A stretch of 64,000 bases of DNA from Mycobacterium arosiense ATCC BAA-1401 = DSM 45069 (GTDB taxonomy: Bacteria > Actinomycetota > Actinomycetes > Mycobacteriales > Mycobacteriaceae), in NCBI RefSeq assembly GCF_002086125.1, contig NZ_MVHG01000009.1, positions 38,603 to 102,602 on the forward strand, read 5' to 3'. Made by a program: the position numbers and the translations under genes. Below the pieces are notes generated by a model. The model did no database searches. It was given only the letters and a program-made list of their open reading frames with translations, and was not told the DNA's origin. Of the stretch, positions 29,261 to 36,239 are shown piece by piece. How positions within the stretch are numbered: position 1 is the stretch's first letter; each line of letters opens with the position of its first letter.

Positions 29261-31000
29261 GGCGGCCGGGCCGACGACGCCGGCCTGCATGATCTTGATG
29301 ATGACGAGGGCGACCGCCACCACCAAATAACCCCGCAGCGTGAACAGCCCCGCCCGGCGCATCGGCGACATCGCCGGCCGATCGAGCAACGCAAGGTTGG
29401 GCGTTTGCCAGCTCGCGCGGTCCTGGCGACGTATCGCGCGCCGCTCGGCGCGCGTCAGCGACGCCGCATCGTCGAGTTCGTCCACCTCCTCCGGGTCCAG
29501 GCCGCCCCCGAGCGTGCGCACAATGGCCTCGGCCTCGGCCAGATTCCGGTGCCGCCGCCCGACGACTATCAGCACCGCGCCGCCGACGATGCCGACCGCC
29601 GCACCGGCCGCCAGCCCCGCCTCGATGGTTTCGGTGGCGAGATCGGGGAAGAAGGTGGTCGCCGTCAATGCCAGCGAGAGCAACACCAGACACCACACGA
29701 TGGTCCACGCAATGACGTTCTGCCGCACCGTGTTCACCCACGGCCCCAGCACCGCCCGATCGTTGCACAGCAGCACCAGGAAGACGGTCGCCGAAGGCAG
29801 CAGCACACCGGCGAGGGCCTGCACGCCCTGGGTCACCAGGCCCAGGATGTGATCGGGGCTCAAGGAGATCGCCGCCGAGACCCCGAGCAGCAGCGCGTAG
29901 CCGCCGTAGAACAGCGGGGCCTCGCTGATCTTCCAGTGCAACGAGTGCCGCTTGCCCATGGCATCACCGACCGCATAGGTGGTCGCCAGCCCGACGGCGT
30001 TGGCGCCGATCAGCGACGCATCCAGCAGGATGATGGCGAACAGCACCCCGACCGCTCGCCCCACGTGCTTGGACAGCGCCGAGGCCACCGCGCCCCCGTC
30101 GGTGAAGTGACCCGCATCGGCGGTACCGGCCAATCCGAATGCCGCCACCGCCATCAGAGCCGTCGCACCGACCATGACCACGACGATTCCGATGGCTAAA
30201 TCCGCTCGGCCGTAGGGGATCCAGCGGGCGGTGATGCGTTTGTCCACCACGTTGGACTGCTGAAAAAACAGCTGCCACGGCGCGACCGTGGTGCCCACGA
30301 TCGCCACCACCAGCAGCAGCACGGTCGAGTTGAGCCCGCCGGGGAATTGCGGGATCAAGCCGGCGGCGGTGGCTTTCGGGTCCGGCTGCACCAACAGCAC
30401 CATCGGCACGATCAGCAGATTCACCGCGATCAGGAAAAACATCAGGCGCTCCCAGCGGCGGAACGACCCGCCGGCCACCACGGCGAACAGCAGGACGGCG
30501 GCGGCCGGGACGGCGACGATCGTCGGGCAGCCCAGAAAGCCGAGAGCCAGTGAGACGCCGATGAATTCGGTCACGATGGTCAAGGCGTTCAGGATCAACA
30601 GATCCCCGACGCTGAAGGCGCCCCAGAACTTGCCGAACCGCTCGAAGATCAACCGAGCGTGGCCGACCCGCGCCACCGCGCCCAGGCGCAGCACCATCTC
30701 CTGGTTGACGTACAGCACCGGAATCAGCAGCGCCAGCGTCCACCACAGGCCCATGCCGTAGTTCTGGCCGGCCTGCGCGTAGGTTGCGACGCCACCGGCG
30801 TCGTTGTCGCCAACCATGACGATCAGTCCGGGACCAGAGATGACCGCCAGCGTCCGCAGGCGCCGCCAGCGTCCGCTGAACACCCCGTAACCGCCGGTCC
30901 CGTCGCGCCGGATGCGCCCGAACGCGCCGACGATGTCGCCGGCGTGCGTGGAATCCAGCACGGTGGCGCTTTGGGCGCCGCGGGCGTGGATCGAAGTCAT
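29252..31000 (-). CDS. NRAMP-family transporter, predicted magnesium importer
   Basis: This 582-residue protein has about eleven membrane helices (residues 50-470) and a cytoplasmic tail with an acidic/Arg-rich segment, then one more helix near 565. It belongs to the NRAMP fold, but both metal-site signatures differ. TM1 has GDNDAGG (residues 64-70) instead of DPGN, and TM6 has APW (240-242) instead of MPH. An M-box Mg2+ riboswitch lies in its leader. Known NRAMP-related Mg transporters in other bacteria are M-box controlled and have altered sites, so Mg2+ uptake is predicted. The ATG at 31000 has GAGGA close upstream; an in-frame GTG at 31030 is possible. Confidence 0.88.
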   Translation of the reverse strand: MTSIHARGAQSATVLDSTHAGDIVGAFGRIRRDGTGGYGVFSGRWRRLRTLAVISGPGLIVMVGDNDAGGVATYAQAGQNYGMGLWWTLALLIPVLYVNQEMVLRLGAVARVGHARLIFERFGKFWGAFSVGDLLILNALTIVTEFIGVSLALGFLGCPTIVAVPAAAVLLFAVVAGGSFRRWERLMFFLIAVNLLIVPMVLLVQPDPKATAAGLIPQFPGGLNSTVLLLVVAIVGTTVAPWQLFFQQSNVVDKRITARWIPYGRADLAIGIVVVMVGATALMAVAAFGLAGTADAGHFTDGGAVASALSKHVGRAVGVLFAIILLDASLIGANAVGLATTYAVGDAMGKRHSLHWKISEAPLFYGGYALLLGVSAAISLSPDHILGLVTQGVQALAGVLLPSATVFLVLLCNDRAVLGPWVNTVRQNVIAWTIVWCLVLLSLALTATTFFPDLATETIEAGLAAGAAVGIVGGAVLIVVGRRHRNLAEAEAIVRTLGGGLDPEEVDELDDAASLTRAERRAIRRQDRASWQTPNLALLDRPAMSPMRRAGLFTLRGYLVVAVALVIIKIMQAGVVGPAASL

Positions 31001-31093
31001 CGAATCCTCGCTATCTCGAACAGTTCTCACACCGGGGTAAGGCGTTTGAGGCGGTCGCGGTTGCGGCGCTTAACGCGACGGCGACGAAACGGC

Positions 31094-31309
31094 TCAACGG
31101 TGGTTGCTGTCGGGGGCCGAGGCGTGTCCGCCCAGCGACGCGGTGACCACCGCGATGGGCATCCTCGAGACGTACAGGTTGGCCCGCTCTTGCGGAGTCA
31201 GGCCGGCCCGCAGGTGGAACCTGTCGGCCAACAACCGGCCCGCACGCAGCACGGACCGGCCGCGCATCCTGGTAGCAATGGAAAAACGGTGCGTAACAAC
31301 AAAAGCCAT
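31094..31309 (-). CDS. Small basic protein downstream of the M-box
   Basis: This 71-residue ORF has an AGGAG 6 bp before the ATG (31309; an ATG at 31315 abuts the AGGAG). It has a basic N-terminal half (FSIATRMRGRSVLRAGRLLADRFHLRAG) and a segment LTPQERANLYVSRMPIAVV. No signal peptide or membrane helix is evident. It lies between the M-box and the NRAMP gene, 93 bp before the latter. In M. tuberculosis one M-box precedes the small gene Rv1535; similarity to that product is possible but I could not check it. Function is unknown. Confidence 0.6.
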   Translation of the reverse strand: MAFVVTHRFSIATRMRGRSVLRAGRLLADRFHLRAGLTPQERANLYVSRMPIAVVTASLGGHASAPDSNHR

Positions 31310-31378
31310 GATCATCTCCTGCCGATGGGACCGATCGGCATCGGCATGGCGGTTCAGCCGCGCGAGACCGGGCGAGGG

Positions 31379-31453
31379 TCAGGCGGTGAAAGAAATGCCG
31401 GAACCGGATCGGGACAAGACGGATTTCGGATAGGGACTATCGCCGGGACTCAT
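31379..31453 (-). CDS. Possible 24-residue leader peptide after the M-box
   Basis: A 25-codon frame (MSPGDSPYPKS start) begins at an ATG preceded by a full AGGAGG Shine-Dalgarno at ideal spacing, far stronger than most in this window. It is Ser-rich (seven Ser) with three Pro and lies between the M-box terminator-like stem and the 71-residue ORF. It could be translated as a leader peptide or serve only as a ribosome landing site. Confidence 0.4.
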   Translation of the reverse strand: MSPGDSPYPKSVLSRSGSGISFTA

Positions 31454-31514
31454 CTCGCCCTCACCTCCTCACGGCCAAGACACACGCGGGTGTCACCACA
31501 TTCACCTGAACGAG

Positions 31515-31546
31515 AGAAGCAGAAGACCCGCGACACCTGCCGCGGG
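31515..31546 (-). terminator. Terminator-like hairpin of the M-box expression platform
   Basis: On the minus strand CCCGCG pairs with CGCGGG (31541-31546 with 31527-31532, 8-nt loop) and is followed by the pyrimidine-rich TCTTCTGCTTCTCTCG. It starts directly after the 3' strand of the M-box P1 stem, the usual place for Mg-dependent termination. Confidence 0.5.
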
Positions 31547-31548
31547 CC

Positions 31549-31769
31549 GCACCCCTCTCGTCGGAGCTTCGGCACTGCACGGCGTATCCGGCCTTAACCG
31601 ATGGTCGCGACCCGCCACGCCCGGCTGCGCCGCGCTTGCGATCGCTCCTCGTCCGGAAGCCACTTGGGCTCAACCCTTAGTCCGGGAAGAGCTGTCCTGA
31701 CCCGGGGCGTCTCTCGACGTTCGGGGTCAGTGGCCTGTATCCATGCAGACGCCTCACCTACCGAGGTGC
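31549..31769 (-). promoter_or_regulatory. M-box (ykoK leader) Mg2+ riboswitch
   Basis: The minus strand contains the conserved M-box blocks in the right order: GGTAGGTGAGGC (31752-31763), GCATGGATACAG, CGTCGAGAGACGCC, GGGTCAGGACAG, GACTAAGGG, and near the 3' end GCCGTGCAGTGCCGAAGCTC followed by CGACGAGAGG. The ends pair as P1 (GCACCTC at 31763-31769 with GGGGTGC at 31549-31555). In known M-boxes Mg2+ binding compacts the RNA and switches off downstream transport genes. Here it lies 548 bp upstream of the NRAMP gene on the same strand. A variable GC-rich arm (about 31590-31650) makes it longer than the Bacillus version. Confidence 0.95.
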
Positions 31770-31771
31770 CA

Positions 31772-31793
31772 GCGGTGTCCATAGTGACACCGC
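31772..31793. promoter_or_regulatory. Inverted repeat at the M-box transcript promoter
   Basis: GCGGTGTC (31772-31779) and GACACCGC (31786-31793) form a perfect 8-bp inverted repeat with a 6-nt spacer, immediately upstream of the M-box 5' end. On the minus strand the spacer contains TATGGA, a possible weak -10. It may be an operator or part of the promoter shared with the divergent methyltransferase gene. Confidence 0.45.
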
Positions 31794-31886
31794 GGTCGCG
31801 GACTCGTCAAACGCATTGACCGTTCCCTGCCCGTCCACCGCGGCGCTCCCAGCGTCCGCTCAGGCCGCGCGCTTAGGGTCAACGTC

Positions 31887-32546
31887 ATGACCACAACGTT
31901 GCAGGATGGCCGGGTCGCGTCGGTACTCGACCGCATGTACGCCGAGTCGAAGAACCAGATGTCGCTGTTGCGCGAGCGGCGCGGCACCTTCGATCGGCCG
32001 ATGACCGCGCAGGAGCGGGCGGAGGCGATGAGTGAGTTCTACATCCCGGTGACACCGGAGGCCGGCCGGCTGCTGTATTCGCTGGTCCGGGCCACCCGCC
32101 CGGCCACCATCGTCGAATTCGGGATGTCATTCGGCATTTCCGCCATACACCTGGCCGCCGCGGTACGCGATAACGGCACCGGCCGGGTGGTGACGACCGA
32201 ACTGAGCGACACCAAGATCGCCGCAGCCAAGCAGACGTTTGCCGAGACCGGCCTGGACGACGTCATCACCATCCTCGAAGGCGATGCGCTGTCCACGCTG
32301 GCGGATTTGCCGGGACCGGTCGATTTCGTGTTGCTCGACGGCTGGAAAGACCTGTACCTGCCCATCATCGAACTGCTCGAGCCGCGGCTGTCGCCCGGCG
32401 TGCTGGTCGTCGCCGACAACACCGGTTCGGCCGACACGCAGCCGTATCTGGACCGGGTGCGCAACCCCGACAACGGCTATGTGACCTTCAACTTCGCGGT
32501 TCGCGACAGCGACAGCATGGAGATCAGCTGCCGCACAGGCGGTTAG
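31887..32546 (+). CDS. Class I SAM-dependent O-methyltransferase
   Basis: This 219-residue protein has motif I VEFGMSFGISAIHLA near residue 71, an acidic end of strand 2 (TTELSDTK), GDALSTL and the FVLLDGWKDLYLP motif typical of the catechol-OMT/caffeoyl-CoA-OMT-like branch (metal-binding Asp in LLDG). A mobile N-terminal part (SVLDRMYAESKNQM, residues 12-25) would cap the active site. The methyl acceptor is unknown. It is divergent from the M-box/NRAMP unit and convergent with the acyltransferase gene (stops 3 bp apart). Confidence 0.87.
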   Translation: MTTTLQDGRVASVLDRMYAESKNQMSLLRERRGTFDRPMTAQERAEAMSEFYIPVTPEAGRLLYSLVRATRPATIVEFGMSFGISAIHLAAAVRDNGTGRVVTTELSDTKIAAAKQTFAETGLDDVITILEGDALSTLADLPGPVDFVLLDGWKDLYLPIIELLEPRLSPGVLVVADNTGSADTQPYLDRVRNPDNGYVTFNFAVRDSDSMEISCRTGG

Positions 32547-32549
32547 GGG

Positions 32550-34544
32550 TTACCTCAGCGATTCCTCGAGCCACGGCGTCAGCCACTTCACGCCTTCGGG
32601 GGTGAGGTGGACGCCGTCGCTGCGCACCTTGATGCCGTCGACCTTGGCGGTATAGACACCGTCGGGACACAGCTTCTTGTTCAGGTCGAGGATCGCGACG
32701 TTCGGGTGGTGGCTGACGGTCTTGCGCAGCATGGCGTTCCACAGGTTGACCCGCTCCGGCTGATCCTCCGGATAGAGCCGGCCGTCCGGCTTTTCACCGC
32801 CCCGGCTGTAGGGGACGGTGGCGACCACCACGTGGACACCGGTGGCACCGACGATGGTCAGCGCCCGTTCGAGCTCGCCATTGAGGTAGGCGTCGAAGGT
32901 CGGGTCGCCGATGTGGGTCCACTGCCCCTCGTTGACCCGGTCCACCGTTTCCCAGCGGCCGATGATCAGCAGCGCGACGTCCGGCTGGTCCTGGCTGACC
33001 TGCCTCGACCAGCGGATCGGCCACCCGTCGCACTCCGATCGTTGCTCGAGGGTCTGGCCGATGTAGCGGTACGGTGTGCCGCGCACCAGGCTGCATCCGA
33101 TGACGGTGTGATCGAGAAACACAAATCCCGGCGTCGGGGGCAGGTAATGCATCCATGTCCACCCGATCGAATCCCCGAACACCGAAACGGTGAACGGCCG
33201 GTTGGCATCTCGGGGCCGGCTTGGTCCGGGCGGCGACGGCGAGACCGCCGCGACCGCCGAGACGCCGGGCGGCAGACCGACCTCACGCAGGCCGGGCCCG
33301 GTGCCCACCGGAACCACCAGCAGCGTCACCGCGGCGGCGCTTGCCACGGTCGCGGCGGCCAGCGGCAGCAACGGCACCCGAGCCGGTCGCCAGCGCCGAA
33401 TGGGTTGCTCGAGCAGCCAATACGACACCGCGGCCACCGCCAGCGTGGCCCCACAACGCGCGGCGAACAACGGCAGCCCGGACCATCCGGTGCGTTCGCC
33501 GTTGAGCGCCAAGAAGATTGGCCAGTGCCACAGGTACACGCCGTAGGAAATGGTTCCCAGCCACACCAGCGGCCGCGACGCAAGCGCGCGGGCGGCGAGT
33601 CCGCGCTGCTCCAGCGCGACGGGTGCGATCACGACCACGGCCGCAATCGCGACCCCGATCAGCAGGCCGTGCCGGAATTCGCCGCTGGCGCCGGTGGCGT
33701 AGTGCGTCGCCGCCGCCAGTCCCGCCAGCCCCGAGACCGGCAGGATACGGGCCACCCGGCGGCCCCACCGGGTACGGATCATGCACCAGCCGCGATTCAT
33801 CGAGGGCCAGTCCCGAACCAGCAGGGCGGCCGATGCGGCGCCCACGAGCAATGCCTGCGCGCGGGTGTCAGTGCCGAAGTAGATCCGGTCCCGGGTGCCG
33901 TCCGAGGCCATCACGATCGCGACCGCCGCGGAAGCCAGCGCGCCCACGGTGGCGATCAGAAACGTGGCGAACCGCACGCCGCCGACGGTGGCGCGGGTGA
34001 AGCGGCGCCTCGCGCGGGCGGCCAGCAGCAGCGTCACCGAGATCAGCAGCACCGGCCAGACGACGTAGTACTGCTCCTCCACCCCCAGTGACCAGGTGTG
34101 CTGCAGCGGCGAGGGTGGTGCGCCCTGGGTGAAATAGTCCGTCTTCTGCGCGACAAAGCGCCAGTTCGCCATCCACACGAAGGCCGCGATCGCGTCGTCG
34201 CGCAGGCCGGTCAGCGACCGGTCGGGCAGCAGCTGGCGGCCCGCGGCCACGGTGAGCACCATCAGCACCAGCGCGGGCAGCAATCGTCGCGCGCGCCGAA
34301 TCCAGAAACCGGCCAACTCGATACGGCCGGTGCGCCCCAGCTCGTCCAGCAGCAACGAGGTGATCAGGAATCCGCTGAGCACGAAGAACACGTCGACGCC
34401 GACGAATCCACCGGTGACGCCGGGGATGCCGCCGTGCCCGGTCAGCACCAGTGCGACCGCGATCGCGCGCAGCCCGTCGAGCGCCGGGATGCCACTGGCT
34501 CGCTCGGGCCGATCCCAAATCGCCAGCCGGCCGACCCGGCGCAC
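32550..34544 (-). CDS. Acyltransferase-3 membrane protein with C-terminal SGNH domain (Rv0111-like, OatA-type)
   Basis: This 664-residue protein has an N-terminal integral membrane acyltransferase-3 domain with about ten helices (GIPALDGLRAIAVALVLTGHGG near residue 18, GVDVFFVLSGFLIT, SLGVEEQYYVVWP) and a periplasmic SGNH-hydrolase-like domain with FGDSIGWTWM near residue 445 and SDGVHLTPEG near 648 carrying the catalytic Asp/His. Such two-domain proteins O-acetylate or acylate cell-wall polymers or glycolipids. M. tuberculosis has several, including Rv0111. The substrate here is unknown. It starts at a GTG; 238 bp without a gene lie upstream. Confidence 0.88.
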   Translation of the reverse strand: MRRVGRLAIWDRPERASGIPALDGLRAIAVALVLTGHGGIPGVTGGFVGVDVFFVLSGFLITSLLLDELGRTGRIELAGFWIRRARRLLPALVLMVLTVAAGRQLLPDRSLTGLRDDAIAAFVWMANWRFVAQKTDYFTQGAPPSPLQHTWSLGVEEQYYVVWPVLLISVTLLLAARARRRFTRATVGGVRFATFLIATVGALASAAVAIVMASDGTRDRIYFGTDTRAQALLVGAASAALLVRDWPSMNRGWCMIRTRWGRRVARILPVSGLAGLAAATHYATGASGEFRHGLLIGVAIAAVVVIAPVALEQRGLAARALASRPLVWLGTISYGVYLWHWPIFLALNGERTGWSGLPLFAARCGATLAVAAVSYWLLEQPIRRWRPARVPLLPLAAATVASAAAVTLLVVPVGTGPGLREVGLPPGVSAVAAVSPSPPGPSRPRDANRPFTVSVFGDSIGWTWMHYLPPTPGFVFLDHTVIGCSLVRGTPYRYIGQTLEQRSECDGWPIRWSRQVSQDQPDVALLIIGRWETVDRVNEGQWTHIGDPTFDAYLNGELERALTIVGATGVHVVVATVPYSRGGEKPDGRLYPEDQPERVNLWNAMLRKTVSHHPNVAILDLNKKLCPDGVYTAKVDGIKVRSDGVHLTPEGVKWLTPWLEESLR

Positions 34545-34782
34545 GGGGGCGACCCATCGGGGCCGAGAACGACGAGCCGGTGCGGGGTGCGACCCGCCCG
34601 GCTCGATACTTGGTGTCAGCGCGCCGTAACTACCATTTCGCCCGGCGCCATGGTTGATGCCGATACGTCGCTGCCCCTCCTGTTGATTTCAGCAAGCCAG
34701 CCTAGAGGCGGGCGCGCCGGATCACGTGGAGGACACGCGAGGTGTCTTGTGCCGTGCCGCGTTCGGGTTTCGGCCCGAGGCG

Positions 34783-36210
34783 TCAGGCCTCGTCGGGCGC
34801 GTGGCCCAGGATGCTCTTGACTTCCAGGTACTCGTAGAAGCCGAACTCGCTCCACTCGCGACCGTTGCCGCTGCGTTTGTAGCCGCCGAACGGGGCGTTC
34901 ATGTCGAAAGCGTGATTGATCGTCACCCATCCCGCGCGGATCTTGGCGGCGACCTCACGCGCGGTGTTCAGGTCGGCGCCCGACACGAAGCCGGCCAGGC
35001 CGTACTGGGTGTCATTGGCGATCTCGACGGCGTGGTCGAGGTCGTCGTAGCCGAGGATGCACAGCACGGGCCCGAAGATCTCCTCGCGGGCGATCGTCAT
35101 GTCGTTGGTGACATGTGCGAAGACGGTCGGCTTGACGTAGTAGCCCTTGTCCAGCCCGGCCGGCCGACCCGGTCCTCCCGCGATGACGGTCGCGCCCTCG
35201 TCGACGCCCTGCTGGATCAGGCGCTGAACCTTCTCGAACTGTGTCCGCGACGCCACCGGCCCGATCGCCGTCGCCTCGCCACTGCCCACCGGGATCTGTT
35301 CGGCGGCCTCGCGCGCGATGGCAATGGCCTCGTCCATCCGGGATTTCGGCACCAGCATGCGCGACGGCGCGTTGCAGCTCTGCCCGGAATTGGGCATCAT
35401 GTTGGCCACACCGGCCCGGACGCCCTCGGCGAAGCCGCCGTCGTCGAGGACGATGTTGGGGCTCTTGCCGCCGAGTTCCTGGGTCACTCGCTTGACGGTA
35501 GGGGCGGCATTCCTGGCGACCTCGACGCCGGCGCGGGTGGATCCGGTGAACGACACCATGTCGATGTCGGGATGGCTCGCCAAGGCCACTCCCACGCCCG
35601 CGCCGTCCCCGTTGACCAGGTTGAACACCCCGGCCGGCACGCCTGCAGCGTCCAGGATTTCGGCGAAGATGTAGGGCGAATACGGCGCCACCTCAGACGG
35701 TTTCAGGATGACGGTGCAGCCCGTCGCCAAGGCCGGGTAGACCTTGACCGCGACCTGGTTGATCGGCCAGTTCCAGGGCGTGATCAAGCCGCAGACGCCG
35801 ATCGGCTCCCGGGCGATCAGGGTCGCGCCCTTCTGTTCGGAGAACGGGAAGTTCTTCAGCACGTCGATGGCCGTGGTCAGGTGGCCTATCCCGAGGAAGA
35901 CCTGGGGCCCCGCGGCCAGCGAGGGCGGCGCGCCGATTTCCTCGGTGACCGCCTCGGCGAGATCGTCCGCGCGCTTCTGGTATTCGGCGAGGATGGCCTG
36001 CAACAGGTCCAGGCGCTGTTCGCGGGTGCTCTTCGACCAGCCGGTGAAGGCGCGCCGGGCGGCGTTGACCGCCACGTCGACGTCGGCGGCCGACCCCAGC
36101 GAGATCTTCCCCGAAACTGCCTCGGTCGCGGGGTTTTCCACATCGAAGGCGTTGGGCCGCACCGGGTCGACCCACTGCCCGTCGATGTAGAACTTCAGGT
36201 ATTCGCGCAT
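34783..36210 (-). CDS. NAD(P)-dependent aldehyde dehydrogenase (last gene of leftward island operon)
   Basis: This 475-residue ALDH has the cofactor/substrate landmarks PWNWPINQV near residue 149, FTGSTRAGVEVAR, ELGGKSPNIVLDD with catalytic Glu, GQSCNAPSR with the nucleophilic Cys near residue 280, and EEIFGPVLC. It would oxidise an aldehyde to the acid. Since the preceding gene encodes a ThDP enzyme that may release an aldehyde, the two probably act in sequence. AGAGGA lies 10 bp before the ATG. It is 29 bp downstream of the ThDP gene. Confidence 0.93.
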   Translation of the reverse strand: MREYLKFYIDGQWVDPVRPNAFDVENPATEAVSGKISLGSAADVDVAVNAARRAFTGWSKSTREQRLDLLQAILAEYQKRADDLAEAVTEEIGAPPSLAAGPQVFLGIGHLTTAIDVLKNFPFSEQKGATLIAREPIGVCGLITPWNWPINQVAVKVYPALATGCTVILKPSEVAPYSPYIFAEILDAAGVPAGVFNLVNGDGAGVGVALASHPDIDMVSFTGSTRAGVEVARNAAPTVKRVTQELGGKSPNIVLDDGGFAEGVRAGVANMMPNSGQSCNAPSRMLVPKSRMDEAIAIAREAAEQIPVGSGEATAIGPVASRTQFEKVQRLIQQGVDEGATVIAGGPGRPAGLDKGYYVKPTVFAHVTNDMTIAREEIFGPVLCILGYDDLDHAVEIANDTQYGLAGFVSGADLNTAREVAAKIRAGWVTINHAFDMNAPFGGYKRSGNGREWSEFGFYEYLEVKSILGHAPDEA

Positions 36211-36239
36211 GACATCGATCCTCTTTCTTACGGCGGGCC

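Noticed and set aside
31594..31782. 62-codon open frame within the M-box region
   Set aside because: It covers the riboswitch aptamer, whose sequence conservation is explained by RNA structure, and there is no ribosome site.
34700..34782. Weak hairpin after the ALDH stop considered as operon terminator
   Set aside because: Only a five-base-pair stem (TCGGG/CCCGA) without a T-run could be found, too weak to call.
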